Shown: positions 34,977 through 44,210, numbered from the stretch's first letter. The stretch: 64,000 nucleotides of DNA from CAKSUT01 sp045542335 (GCA_045542335.1 JAZQKV010000086.1:62001-126000), one strand, 5' to 3'. Numbers and translations are program-made. Notes: generated from the sequence alone by a model not told the origin.

Positions 34977-35528
34977 TTATTTATCGTATTTTTCAACAGA
35001 AATAATAAAAGGAGCATCGGGCGAATTTACAATGTGGAAGTGAACCACACAGAACAGCTTTTTGTCAAGGCTCTCAAGATGTGAAAGTAACATTTCCCCC
35101 TCTGCTCTACCCTCGCTGTGTCCGGGATAAACAGAGATAACAAGTATTCCGCCGGGTTTCAAAAGTTCAATTGCACCATTCACCGCCGGAAGTGTGCTTT
35201 CCCTCAATGTGTGAATAGACTTATCTCCCCCGGGAAGCCAGCCAAGATTAAACATTCCGGCATCAATCTGCTCGGTTATGTATTGCTTACAGTTGGCATG
35301 ACTGTCATGAATGAGGGTTACGTTTGTATATCCTTTTTCTTCAAGACGTGCCCTTGTATTGGCAACAGCATCTGCCTGAATATCAAAGGCATACACCTTT
35401 CCCTGCGGCACAAGCGAGCAAAGATACTCGGTATCGTGACCATTACCCATGGTGAAATCTGCAACAATGCTGTCGGGTTTTATCACACCATGTGTAAATG
35501 ATTTTGCCATATCCAACAATGAAAACAT
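34977..35528 (-). CDS. mnmM: tRNA methyltransferase MnmM (YtqB-type)
   Basis: Class I SAM-dependent methyltransferase of 183 residues in the YtqB family. Bacterial members methylate nm5-type wobble uridines of tRNA (MnmM). Visible parts are the SAM-binding DFTMGNGHDTEYL (about 24-36), acidic AFDIQADAV (about 46-54) for ribose contact, and the family motif FNLGWLPGGDKSIHT (about 93-107). GGAACGG precedes the ATG at 35528; nine more codons upstream would need a TTG start. It is the first gene of the block that runs to leuS. Confidence 0.88.
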   Translation of the reverse strand: MFSLLDMAKSFTHGVIKPDSIVADFTMGNGHDTEYLCSLVPQGKVYAFDIQADAVANTRARLEEKGYTNVTLIHDSHANCKQYITEQIDAGMFNLGWLPGGDKSIHTLRESTLPAVNGAIELLKPGGILVISVYPGHSEGRAEGEMLLSHLESLDKKLFCVVHFHIVNSPDAPFIISVEKYDK

Positions 35529-35745
35529 ATTATAAGACCGTTCCTTTCGCACCAAAAGCAGTGTACAAAAGAGCTTATACGCCGAAAAATATTTGCCGAA
35601 AGCTCTCCATTTTAATATAAGAAAAATAATTTCACATTATATTCTACCACAACAATTTGAATACTTTACCGTTTATTTTTGAATCTATTTATAATTTTTG
35701 GAAAAACTCAACATAAAGAAGCAATAATCATCACGGAGGAAAGCA

Positions 35746-37407
35746 ATGAAGTCATCAAATAAAGACATCGGCGAAAAGGTAGCAAAAATACCATCAGACG
35801 AAAAAAGAGTTATCATAATATACATCATTTTTCTCATTCTGTTTGCCATTGTAACTGCAAGGCTTTATATACTCGCAAGCGGAGGTGACGATGCGGCAAG
35901 CGTATTAAGCGGACAATATTCGCGTCGCCTTGAACTTGCCGAAAGAAGAGGTTACATTCTATCCCGTGAGCTTATCCCGATTGGCTCCGACACAAAGCCT
36001 CACTATATCGCCGTTGTAACTCCAACCCCTTGCACCGATAAGTACACAGCCGCCGGAAAACTATCCAATCACACACTTGAGAAAACCGCCGGTGAGCTGC
36101 GTGAGCTTTTCGCAAAGGGGCTTCCCTTTACAGTCACCGTTGACACGCCACTTTCGGGAACTTGTGTGCGCACATATTCCTGTTATAAAACAAATCTCAC
36201 CGAGGCAATTCACGCTACCGGCTATGTTTCAGGCGGCAAGGGTATGACAGGCTTACAGCGTTCCTTCGAGCCGCTTCTCGGCAAAGGCGGAGCTTTTTAC
36301 GGCAGACTTTCAGCAAGTTATGGTGCAAACGCAGGCGGTCAAATACTTGATGGAACAGTTGCGCAAATATCAGACGAAAACTTTGGCAACATAAGCGGCA
36401 TCATAACGACGCTGGACAAATCACTTCAACAATGTGTTGAACAGATTGCAGATGCGTATATTTCAAGTGGTGCAATCGTGGTGCTGTCTGCGAAAGGAGA
36501 GGTGCTTGCAACGGTCTCTCGTCCGGTTTTTGACCCCAACCAGATCTCAAAATATCTTGATTCTGAGAAAGGCGAGTTTGTGAACCGTGCACTTGAAAGT
36601 TTTGCGCCGGGCTCGGTGTTCAAAACTGTTGTTGCGGCGGCGGCTCTTTGCACAGACCTTTCTTTTTTTGAAAAAGAATACACCTGCGAGGGAAGTGTTG
36701 TTTTCGGAAATATGCGCCATCGCTGTCACAAGCCCGATGGTCACGGCACACTAACCATGAAAGATGCCTTTGCAATGTCGTGCAACTGCTATTTTATTAT
36801 GCTTGGAACAGAAATCGGCATGGACAGAATTTTTGAAACAGCAAAAAAACTTGGCATCGGTTCTCAGGGAAAGCTTTACGGACTTGGCAGCTTTCACAGC
36901 ACACTTCCGCAAAAAAGCCATTATCCTCCGTCGGAGGTTGCCAATAATGTCATTGGTCAAGGGCAAATGATGCTCTCGCCCATTGAAGCGGCGGAAATGA
37001 TGCTTGCCTGCGCCACAGGAATCTTAAACGAACCATATATTGTAAAAGGGTTCACAGACGGCGTGTCAACCACTTTTCGCAAACAAAGCAACCAAACCCG
37101 GGTCCTTGACCCCCATGTTGTCAGCAAGCTGAAAGAACTTTTGGGTAGCTGCATATCAAACGGAACAGGCTCGTCCGCCGCCCCCATTCATCTTACAGCC
37201 GGAGGAAAAACCGCAACTGCGCAAACAGGGCGTTATTCGGGTAAATCGGAACTTAATCACCTGTGGTTTGCCGGGGTATATCCGTTAGACACCCCTCAAA
37301 TCGGAGTGGCTGTTGTAATGGATTTTTGCGAAGAAAACTCTGAAAACACAGAGCTTGCATTTCGTGCCATATGCGAGGAATACTGCTGCCTTGCACAGTT
37401 GCGGTAA
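35746..37407 (+). CDS. Class B penicillin-binding protein (PBP2/SpoVD-like)
   Basis: Monofunctional DD-transpeptidase of 553 residues, anchored by one membrane helix (about 21-43). A dimerisation/pedestal region (about 60-220) is followed by the transpeptidase domain. The active-site serine is Ser290 in SVFK, the second motif is SCN (Ser345), and the third is KTA at 488-490 instead of the usual KTG (AGGKTATAQTG). It is shorter than most class B PBPs and lacks PASTA domains. It could serve elongation or spore cortex synthesis; the adjacent spo0A hints at sporulation but does not prove it. GGAGGAAAG precedes the ATG. Confidence 0.88.
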   Translation: MKSSNKDIGEKVAKIPSDEKRVIIIYIIFLILFAIVTARLYILASGGDDAASVLSGQYSRRLELAERRGYILSRELIPIGSDTKPHYIAVVTPTPCTDKYTAAGKLSNHTLEKTAGELRELFAKGLPFTVTVDTPLSGTCVRTYSCYKTNLTEAIHATGYVSGGKGMTGLQRSFEPLLGKGGAFYGRLSASYGANAGGQILDGTVAQISDENFGNISGIITTLDKSLQQCVEQIADAYISSGAIVVLSAKGEVLATVSRPVFDPNQISKYLDSEKGEFVNRALESFAPGSVFKTVVAAAALCTDLSFFEKEYTCEGSVVFGNMRHRCHKPDGHGTLTMKDAFAMSCNCYFIMLGTEIGMDRIFETAKKLGIGSQGKLYGLGSFHSTLPQKSHYPPSEVANNVIGQGQMMLSPIEAAEMMLACATGILNEPYIVKGFTDGVSTTFRKQSNQTRVLDPHVVSKLKELLGSCISNGTGSSAAPIHLTAGGKTATAQTGRYSGKSELNHLWFAGVYPLDTPQIGVAVVMDFCEENSENTELAFRAICEEYCCLAQLR

Positions 37408-37818
37408 GTAAAAAACTCATAAAAACTTAATAACACCACATTTTTCGCCTTTATGCAAGAAAATATGAACTCGTTTTAATATTTTCTTGTAAAAATGTCA
37501 ATAACTCACTTTTTGACCTCCCAAAACAGAGAAAAAAGCTCAAAATCATCATCGGGATTTTACGGGAATAATTTCCGAAAACCTTCAGTGCCCAACAATT
37601 CTCGACAATTGTTTCTGACAAAATTCAGCACGTTTTTGTGAGATGCAAACAAATCGGAAAACGTTTTTTTGGCAATGCCTACGAAAATAGCTTTTCTTGT
37701 CCGAACACCTTGAAAAAGCGCAAGTTCCGTGATAAAATCAATACATCAAAGCAAAAACAAGCAAGCCGCATGACAAAAATCCCCTGCGGCAATGACATCT
37801 TTTGAAGGAGCAAAAAAC
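37408..37818. other. Intergenic region upstream of spo0A
   Basis: These 411 bases hold the spo0A promoter and leader. A 6-base stem GCCGCA/TGCGGC (37765-37770 and 37785-37790) lies in the leader, and a single 0A-box-like word CTCGACA sits at 37601-37607. No terminator for the PBP gene is clear and no gene is visible. Confidence 0.5.
37710..37738 (+). promoter_or_regulatory. Promoter of spo0A
   Basis: TTGAAA (37710-37715), 17-base spacer, TAAAAT (37733-37738). This looks like a vegetative sigma-A promoter; I could not find a convincing sigma-H promoter. Confidence 0.65.
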
Positions 37819-38643
37819 ATGACTATGACCATGACAACAATCAAAAGCACAACTTCCACAATGACCTCTCCCATAAGAGTTTTCATTGCTGACAGCAATC
37901 ACGAATACAGACGAGGACTTGTCGAATTTCTTCGCAGAAGCGGATTTGAAGCCGTTGGCGAAGCGGCAGACGGCGAAGAAGCTTTTAAAAGAATCAAAGC
38001 AAGCTCACCCGATGTTGTAATAACTGACCTCTGGCTCTCAAAGCTTGACGGCTCAAAACTCATTTCAGAGATTATGGCAAGCGACATGACACCAAAGCCC
38101 GCTTTCATTGTGGCAACCGCCATAGGAAACGCAACAATGCTCGATGAGGCTCTTGAAGCAGGTGCATCCTTCTGCATCATGAAACCGGTTGATAACAAGG
38201 TTCTCGCCTCAAGGATTGAAAGGGTGTGCAGTAAAAATACAGCGGTGAGAAAAAACGATTTGTACCGTGACGCAAACGAAGATATTGAAACTCAAGTCAC
38301 AAAAATCATCCACAAAATCGGTGTACCTGCCCATATCAAAGGCTATCAATACCTGCGCACCGCAATAATCCTTGCCGTTTCCGACAGCGAAATAATAAAT
38401 TCCGTCACCAAAATTCTTTACCCCGGTATTGCCAAAAAATATGGCACAACGCCCTCAAGAGTTGAGCGTGCAATCCGCCATGCTATTGAAGTTGCCTGGG
38501 ACAGGGGCGACGTTGAAACCCTCAACCGTTACTTTGGTTATACTGTGCAATCCTCTCGGGGAAAGCCCACAAATTCCGAGTTTATCGCCATTATCGCAGA
38601 TCTGCTCCGACTCAAAAATAAAATTGCCGAAAAAGTTGGTTGA
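37819..38643 (+). CDS. spo0A: Stage 0 sporulation regulator Spo0A
   Basis: Master response regulator for entry into sporulation, about 274 residues. The receiver domain (about 18-135) has the acidic pocket IADSN (Asp25), the phosphorylation site Asp70 in VVITDLW, Thr100 and Lys122 (MKPVD). The C-terminal Spo0A DNA-binding domain (about 165-274) is well conserved: GVPAHIKGYQYLRTAI and TTPSRVERAIRHAIEVAW. The segment after Asp70 reads LWLSKLDG, without the Met-Pro usual in this loop. The N-terminus is preceded by a Thr/Met-rich run (MTMTMTT, TSTMTSP) with several possible starts; GAAGGAG fits the ATG at 37819. It is not beside spoIVB or recN as in many relatives. Confidence 0.95.
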   Translation: MTMTMTTIKSTTSTMTSPIRVFIADSNHEYRRGLVEFLRRSGFEAVGEAADGEEAFKRIKASSPDVVITDLWLSKLDGSKLISEIMASDMTPKPAFIVATAIGNATMLDEALEAGASFCIMKPVDNKVLASRIERVCSKNTAVRKNDLYRDANEDIETQVTKIIHKIGVPAHIKGYQYLRTAIILAVSDSEIINSVTKILYPGIAKKYGTTPSRVERAIRHAIEVAWDRGDVETLNRYFGYTVQSSRGKPTNSEFIAIIADLLRLKNKIAEKVG

Positions 38644-38697
38644 GCAACGCTTTTGTGACCGTTTTACACTTGCCCCCAACGTTTTCCTCCATATAGC

Positions 38698-38740
38698 AAA
38701 ACTCCGGACGTGCCCTTTCGGCTCATCCGGAGTTTTACTA
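38698..38740 (+). terminator. Terminator between spo0A and esterase gene
   Basis: A perfect 11-base stem (38698-38708 with 38726-38736) with A4 and T4 at its base, between convergent genes. It probably works in both directions. Confidence 0.85.
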
Positions 38741-38742
38741 AA

Positions 38743-39558
38743 TCAGCTAAGTTTCATATATTTCAACCATTTTGCCGAAGCTTCAACCCACGCTCTTGCG
38801 TGTTCAATTGCTTCGTTCATGGTGTTAACCTCGTCGGTACAAACCGAAAGCCCGTGTGCACCGTGAGGATAAACGTGAAGCTCAAAGTCTATGTTATTTG
38901 CACGCAAAGCCTTTGCCATATCAAGACAGTTTTCAACGGCAACAATCTGGTCTGTTGCTGTGTGCCACATGAAAATCGGGCAGGTCTTTTCACTTACATG
39001 CAGATGATTTGAGAAATACTCAAGCATTGCTGCGTCAGGCTCTGCCACACCCGATAATAAGCAAAACCAATCCTTATGATACTCTGCCGAAACAGGTGCA
39101 TAAGCAAGTATTGCCGAATCAGGCTTGATGTCGTCATTTTTTTCGTTGACAACAGCAGAAAGCTCAGGTGTATGCCATCTTGTAGAGATAAGTCCTGCGA
39201 GGTGTGCCCCTGCAGAAAAACCTATAACGCTTATTTTTTCGGGATTCACAAATAGCCTTTCGCAATTCTTCCTTACATATGCAATCGCCTTTGCCGCATC
39301 CTTCAACGGCTTGAAAAATCCCTTTTCGTCAAGAATATCGGGAGTGAGCGTGTAAAAAAGAACAAATACATTAAATCCATGTGCAAGATATTCCTTTGCC
39401 ACAGGCTCTGCTTCCCTCTTCGAAAGATGCTGATATGCGCCGCCGGGGAATATCAGCATGGCAGGTCTTCCGCCATCGGGACATTTTCTGTCGCTGATAT
39501 ATTCGTCTATCCAAACCTTGTCATTATCGGGATAAAGATAAGTTCTTGTGCAAATCAT
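38743..39558 (-). CDS. Alpha/beta hydrolase, probable carbohydrate esterase
   Basis: Cytoplasmic hydrolase of 271 residues without signal peptide. The nucleophile elbow is GFSAGAH (Ser115), the acid is Asp203 (HTATDQIV), the base is His235 (PHGAHGLS), and the oxyanion-hole segment is FPGGAYQ (37-43). This is the pattern of acetyl-xylan-esterase-like and BD-FAE-type family proteins, which remove acetyl or feruloyl groups from plant oligosaccharides, though peptidase-like relatives exist. It lies next to an AraC regulator on the same strand (gap about 100 bases) and may be controlled by it. Confidence 0.82.
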   Translation of the reverse strand: MICTRTYLYPDNDKVWIDEYISDRKCPDGGRPAMLIFPGGAYQHLSKREAEPVAKEYLAHGFNVFVLFYTLTPDILDEKGFFKPLKDAAKAIAYVRKNCERLFVNPEKISVIGFSAGAHLAGLISTRWHTPELSAVVNEKNDDIKPDSAILAYAPVSAEYHKDWFCLLSGVAEPDAAMLEYFSNHLHVSEKTCPIFMWHTATDQIVAVENCLDMAKALRANNIDFELHVYPHGAHGLSVCTDEVNTMNEAIEHARAWVEASAKWLKYMKLS

Positions 39559-39661
39559 TCTTTCTTCTCCTTTTTTTAATGTTTCTCAGTTCACATATTA
39601 TTATAGTGCCGCAAAGTCCCTTTTTCAACGCCCAAAAATAAACATTGTGTAAAAACAGAGG

Positions 39662-40474
39662 TCAAAGCGCATTTTGCTGATAAACTGTCGGAGAAACTCC
39701 AACGCTTTTCTTAAAAACACGGCTAAAATAGTAAACACTTTCAAAGCCAAGCATTGCGGAAATTTCCGAAATACTGCATTCTCCGTCCGAAAGAAGAATT
39801 TTTGCTTTTTCGATACGCAAACGATTACGATAGCTTATCGGCGTGTCCCCGATTTCACGCTTGAAAAGTCGGAAAAAGTGCGGTTCACTCAGATAACACA
39901 TATCTGCAAGAGCCTTTACGTCAACTTCCTCTGCGTAGTGCTTTTCAATATGATCAATTGCGGCAAATATCCTGCCATATTCGGGGTTTGACTTTTCGTC
40001 ATTGATGATTTTACCGACAGCCGTTAAAAAATCGCACAAAAGTGAAGTGCTTTTAAAAATATTACTTTTTGACATTGTGGTTTTGATAAGCTCTCTGCAA
40101 ATGTCAAACATCGCCTGCCTTGCCGCATATGTCACAACCGCAGGTCCTGTCCCGAAAACAATCTCCTCTCCGTCGGAAATATCTCTCAGAACAAAAGAAA
40201 CTCTGTAAAATGAAAACCCGTGCTCCGTCACGCTCACTCGATGCACCGATCCCTTGGGAAGATATATAAGACTTCCATTTGAAAGCTCTGCCTCCCCATC
40301 TGTCCATTCATAGCGACAACCACCCTTGTCAATAAGCAAGAATCCGTTGAGAATTCGTCCTGAATGTGCCTTGCTCATTATGAGGCTCTGCCAGGTGGGA
40401 GTCTGATATATAACAGAAATATCTGATATTGAAAAGTCATATTGTGAAATTTCAGAAAAATCAATAATTTTCAT
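39662..40474 (-). CDS. AraC-family regulator (divergent to ferredoxin gene)
   Basis: Regulator of about 270 residues with a cupin-like N-terminal domain (GSLIYLPKGSVHRVSV, about 68-83) and a complete C-terminal helix-turn-helix pair (VKALADMCYLSEPHFFRLFK and ISEISAMLGFESVYYFSRVF). Its promoter faces that of the ferredoxin/FAD-oxidoreductase/serine-hydrolase cluster, so it is the likely regulator of that cluster. CGGAG lies 10 bases before the ATG at 40474; an in-frame ATG 18 bases upstream is possible. Confidence 0.87.
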   Translation of the reverse strand: MKIIDFSEISQYDFSISDISVIYQTPTWQSLIMSKAHSGRILNGFLLIDKGGCRYEWTDGEAELSNGSLIYLPKGSVHRVSVTEHGFSFYRVSFVLRDISDGEEIVFGTGPAVVTYAARQAMFDICRELIKTTMSKSNIFKSTSLLCDFLTAVGKIINDEKSNPEYGRIFAAIDHIEKHYAEEVDVKALADMCYLSEPHFFRLFKREIGDTPISYRNRLRIEKAKILLSDGECSISEISAMLGFESVYYFSRVFKKSVGVSPTVYQQNAL

Positions 40475-40522
40475 GTCCTTGTTTCTCCGCATCGCAATTG
40501 ATAGTTTTTTCGGATACAGTTA

Positions 40523-40551
40523 TATATTATCACGTTTTTCAGCCTTTGTCA
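40523..40551 (-). promoter_or_regulatory. Promoter of the AraC gene at 39662-40474
   Basis: Minus strand TTGACA (40546-40551), 17-base spacer, TAATAT (40523-40528). Confidence 0.75.
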
Positions 40552-40597
40552 AGGTACTTTATGATAGTTTTGTGCAAATAAGAGTTAGTTTTCTGTA

Positions 40598-40626
40598 TTT
40601 ACAAAAGGCAAACAAAGTAGTAAAAT
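40598..40626 (+). promoter_or_regulatory. Promoter of the ferredoxin gene cluster
   Basis: TTTACA (40598-40603), 17-base spacer, TAAAAT (40621-40626); start near 40633 and ATG at 40659. Confidence 0.7.
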
Positions 40627-40658
40627 ACAGTAAAGAAAACAGCGAAAGGAAAAACGTC

Positions 40659-40847
40659 ATGAAAACAGTTTACAGAGTGGACGGCGGTTGTCAGCTTTGC
40701 CTCATGTGCGTCTATCAGTGCCCCGCAAAAGCAATTGACATAATTGAAGACGTTTCAACCGTCATCGACGAGGACAAATGCCTTGGTTGCGGCAAATGCG
40801 CTTCTATCTGCCAATCGGAAGTCATTATAAAGGTAGAAAAGGAATAA
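40659..40847 (+). CDS. Small 2[4Fe-4S] ferredoxin
   Basis: A 62-residue iron-sulfur protein with two complete cluster motifs, CQLCLMCVYQCP (11-22) and CLGCGKCASICQ (about 43-54), the bacterial 2[4Fe-4S] ferredoxin pattern. It is probably the electron carrier for the FAD oxidoreductase encoded 39 bases downstream. GAAAGGA precedes the ATG; the longer upstream frame covers the promoter region and is not coding. Confidence 0.9.
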   Translation: MKTVYRVDGGCQLCLMCVYQCPAKAIDIIEDVSTVIDEDKCLGCGKCASICQSEVIIKVEKE

Positions 40848-40886
40848 ATCACCATTTCACATAACAACAGAAAGGAAGAAATCATC

Positions 40887-42392
40887 ATGAAAAAATATGA
40901 TCTTCAGAACGGACATATCATAAGCGAAAGTGAAAGTATACCCGTTTACGGCGAATATGACGTTGTTGTAGCAGGCGGTGGCATGGCAGGTGTCGGTGCG
41001 GCTCTTGCAGCAGCAAAAAATGGCGCAAAGACAATCATTATAGAAAACACCTCTGCCCTTGGTGGACTTGTGACAATGGGTATTGTAAACATTCCCCTTG
41101 ACTTTGTTTCAGGCGTTGGCAGAGAGTTTTTTGACAGGCTTGCAGAAATGGGCGGACTCAGAAACACAAACTCCGACCCCGAAAAGCATAAGCTTCTTTT
41201 TGACAGAATGGTTAAGGAATACGGCGTTGATATCCTGCTTGTTACCCCCATCATCGACACAATAATGGACGGCAACGATGTAAAGGGCGCAATCATCCAC
41301 ACAAAAATGGGCAAGAAAGCCGTTCTCGGCAAAACCTTTGTTGATGCAACAGGCGACAGTGACCTTGTTTTCTTCGGCGGCGGTGAAACCATGACAGGCA
41401 GACCCGAAGACGGAATGTCCATGGGATGCTCCCTTGAATTTGTGCTTGGTGGTGTTGACTTTGGCAAATACAATAAGAGTGAGCTTAAAAAGACCGACCC
41501 CAAATGGATAAAGACAATCGCAAAGGCTCTTGAGGACGGAACTCTTCCCTACGACATCGACAACCATCTCAACTGGATGACACACATCCCCTCCCGTCCC
41601 CAGAACTGCTGTAAGGACGAGGTGAGTATCTGCTTTGCACACTCAAGAAACTGCTATCCAACCTCCAATGACGACCTCACAAGAATGTACATTGAGGGCA
41701 GAGAGCAGGCGGCAATCCTCACGGATTTCATCCGCAACACAATCCCCGGCTTTGAAGACTGCTACCTCAGCTACACAGGCTCACTCCTCGGCGTTCGTGA
41801 GTCAAGAAGAATTGTCGGTGAATACATTTTCACAGGCTCCGACATTGCCTACGCAAGAAAGCAGGACGATGTTATCGCAATCAGCCAGCATGGCTTCGAC
41901 CTCCATGGCTTCAAGGTTTCGGGCAATATGAAATGGTTCAAGGGCAAGCTTCCCGATGGCAGAGATGCATATATTGCAAATCGTGCCGGCTGGGGCTCAC
42001 AGCTTCCTCCCGACGACGGACTTCCCAGAGTCAACATGAAAGAGCTTATCCCAGACGGAGAATTCTATTATGAAATCCCGTTCCGCAGCCTTGTCCCGAT
42101 TCGTCTTAACAATGTTCTTGCGGCAGGCAGAAACATTTCCGCAGATATTGCAGGTCAATCCGGCACACGTCTTATCATGTGCTGCATGACACTCGGCGAG
42201 GCGGCAGGAACAGCTTGCGCCCTTGCTGTCAAGAATAATGTCCAGGTGAGAAATGTTGATGTTGCCGAGCTTCAGAGAACGCTTGATGCAAACGGCGTAA
42301 ATATTGCACAGAGCTTCAGAAAAATCCCTGCACTTGAAGGAAATCAGAAAAGTGCTTTCGGCGGTATCCACTATATAAATACAAACAACTGA
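40887..42392 (+). CDS. FAD-dependent oxidoreductase
   Basis: Flavoprotein of 501 residues of the FAD-dependent oxidoreductase group often found near carbohydrate genes in gut Firmicutes. The N-terminal dinucleotide motif is VVVAGGGMAGVGAALAA (about 26-42), followed by ENTSALGGLVTMG. A second FAD motif (FVDATGDSDLVFFGGG) is at about 151-166, and near the C-terminus NVLAAGRNISADIAGQSGTR contacts the flavin. The substrate is unknown. The ferredoxin upstream suggests electrons are passed to or from a low-potential carrier. AAAGGAAGAAA precedes the ATG. Confidence 0.85.
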   Translation: MKKYDLQNGHIISESESIPVYGEYDVVVAGGGMAGVGAALAAAKNGAKTIIIENTSALGGLVTMGIVNIPLDFVSGVGREFFDRLAEMGGLRNTNSDPEKHKLLFDRMVKEYGVDILLVTPIIDTIMDGNDVKGAIIHTKMGKKAVLGKTFVDATGDSDLVFFGGGETMTGRPEDGMSMGCSLEFVLGGVDFGKYNKSELKKTDPKWIKTIAKALEDGTLPYDIDNHLNWMTHIPSRPQNCCKDEVSICFAHSRNCYPTSNDDLTRMYIEGREQAAILTDFIRNTIPGFEDCYLSYTGSLLGVRESRRIVGEYIFTGSDIAYARKQDDVIAISQHGFDLHGFKVSGNMKWFKGKLPDGRDAYIANRAGWGSQLPPDDGLPRVNMKELIPDGEFYYEIPFRSLVPIRLNNVLAAGRNISADIAGQSGTRLIMCCMTLGEAAGTACALAVKNNVQVRNVDVAELQRTLDANGVNIAQSFRKIPALEGNQKSAFGGIHYINTNN

Positions 42393-42545
42393 TAACTCCC
42401 TTACAAGTATCAGAATGTGTCGCATCAATGTGATAAATTTACACATTTACCCGACACTTTTCACAACCTCAAAACATATTTGTGGTATATTCTTCGGGAC
42501 GGCGTAAAACTCCGTCCCATAAGCTTATTTCAAGGAAGTGTTTTT

Positions 42546-44051
42546 ATGACAGATAACCGTTTTTCATATGCAACGCCGGAAAGCTGCGGCATATCGTCTG
42601 CAAAGCTCGAAAAGATGCTTCGCAAATTTGACGATCACGGATTTGCGACTCACAGTATTCTCATGGCAAAAGGTGACAGGATTTTTCTTGATGCCTATTG
42701 GCATCCGTTCAACTCCGAAACTCATCACCGCATGAATTCTGTCACAAAATCCTTTGTTGGAATTGCAATAGGACTGCTTGAAGAAGAAGGCAGAATCAGC
42801 CTTAACGACAAGGTGAGCAAATATTTTCCCGACGAATGTCCTGCTGACCTTGATGGCTACACCAAAGACCTCACAATCCGGAATCTTCTTGAAATGAGAA
42901 CAACCTCTCTCGGCAGAGGCGGTCATTGGGTGCGTGACGGCATACTTGACAGAAAAGTACCGTGGTTTATAAGTCCCGCACAGCGTCCTCGTGACACATT
43001 GTTCCACTATGACAGCACAGGTAGCTTCATGCTGTGCGTAATTGTGGAAAGGCTCACGGGAAAAACCTTTGTTGAATATCTCATGGACAAAATGCTTCGG
43101 AAAATCGGTTTTTCGGAAAAAACCGAATGCATCAAAGGACCCGACGGATATTCCTGGGGCGATTCAGGACTTTTGTGTCGTCCCCACGATCTGCTTGCAT
43201 TTGCACAGCTTATAAATAACGGCGGCGTGTGGAAAAGCGAGCGTCTTATGAACGAGGAGTTTTTGCGCAAGGCAGTTTCAAAAATTTCCGACACCTGCGA
43301 AAAAGGCACAAGAAGCTGTGATGACGACGGATATGGCTATCAGATATGGCGTTATTACAATGGTGAAGGCTTTATGTTCCTTGGTGCAGGGGATCAGATA
43401 ATGGTTTGTATTCCTGACAAAGACTTTTATTTCGTATGCACAGGCGACAACCAGGAACACCCACAGGCAAGAGCAATTATATGCGACACTCTCACATACG
43501 ACATTATCAATGAGCTTTCCGACACCCCACTTCCCGAAGATGAAAAGGCTCTCTGCTCTCTTAACGAATACACAAGCAGCCTTAAGCTTTGCCATATCAG
43601 AGGAAACACATCCTCCCATGCTGCAAAGGTTGTAAATAAAAAGACTTACACTCTTTCTGAGAACAAAATGGGCATAAAGTGGTTCAAGCTCCGCCTTGAC
43701 GAGCAAAACAAAAAAGGCATCTTTGAATACGAAAATGCCCAGGGACACAAAGAGCTTGAATTCGGTCTTTGCGAAAATGTGCTCACAGAGTTTCCCGAAG
43801 AGGGTTACCCCAAGATGCAGATGAATGTTCCTGCTCCGGGAAACAAATATCCCTGCGCAAGCTCAGGAGCGTGGCTCGAAGAAAGAAAGCTCGGTATAAG
43901 AGTGATGATGACGGGCGACCATCTTGGCGGTCTGTTTATCACGATTGGCTTTTCTGATGACTATTCCGAGGTTGGTATGTATATGCACAAAAACACTAAT
44001 TGCTTCCTGCACACATACGCCGGATATGCCGGCGGAACGCTTGCAGACTAA
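42546..44051 (+). CDS. Serine hydrolase, class C beta-lactamase family
   Basis: Protein of 501 residues with a serine beta-lactamase-like fold. SxxK is Ser65-Val-Thr-Lys68 (MNSVTKSFVG) and the second motif is YDS (Tyr155). The domain covers about 1-360, and a C-terminal about 140 residues of beta-rich sequence follows (DUF3471-like position). There is no signal peptide, so an esterase or peptidase acting on small cytoplasmic molecules is more likely than antibiotic resistance. It follows the FAD oxidoreductase by 153 bases with AAGGAAG before the ATG at 42546; the frame is open further upstream but lacks a ribosome site there. Confidence 0.83.
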   Translation: MTDNRFSYATPESCGISSAKLEKMLRKFDDHGFATHSILMAKGDRIFLDAYWHPFNSETHHRMNSVTKSFVGIAIGLLEEEGRISLNDKVSKYFPDECPADLDGYTKDLTIRNLLEMRTTSLGRGGHWVRDGILDRKVPWFISPAQRPRDTLFHYDSTGSFMLCVIVERLTGKTFVEYLMDKMLRKIGFSEKTECIKGPDGYSWGDSGLLCRPHDLLAFAQLINNGGVWKSERLMNEEFLRKAVSKISDTCEKGTRSCDDDGYGYQIWRYYNGEGFMFLGAGDQIMVCIPDKDFYFVCTGDNQEHPQARAIICDTLTYDIINELSDTPLPEDEKALCSLNEYTSSLKLCHIRGNTSSHAAKVVNKKTYTLSENKMGIKWFKLRLDEQNKKGIFEYENAQGHKELEFGLCENVLTEFPEEGYPKMQMNVPAPGNKYPCASSGAWLEERKLGIRVMMTGDHLGGLFITIGFSDDYSEVGMYMHKNTNCFLHTYAGYAGGTLAD

Positions 44052-44077
44052 ACTATCTTGCAACAAAGAAAAATATA

Positions 44078-44116
44078 GCTGTGCTTTCCCTGCGGGACGG
44101 CACAGCTTTTTCTTTC
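44078..44116 (+). terminator. Terminator after the serine hydrolase gene
   Basis: Stem AGCTGTGC (44078-44085) with GCACAGCT (44101-44108), extended by an inner TCCC/GGGA pairing, then TTTTTCTTT. Confidence 0.85.
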
Positions 44117-44210
44117 ACATTCCATTACATTTTTGCAAAATAAGGAAATCCCTCATTGACAAATCACCCGTTCAAATGCTATGCTTTAAGATATACTTTG
44201 CTAAAAATAT

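Noticed and set aside
37601..37607. 0A box upstream of spo0A as a firm feature
   Set aside because: Only one copy with a mismatch to TGTCGAA/TTCGACA; kept as a remark, not a site.
42546..44051. Antibiotic beta-lactamase
   Set aside because: No signal peptide and a metabolic neighbourhood; the fold family also includes esterases and peptidases.
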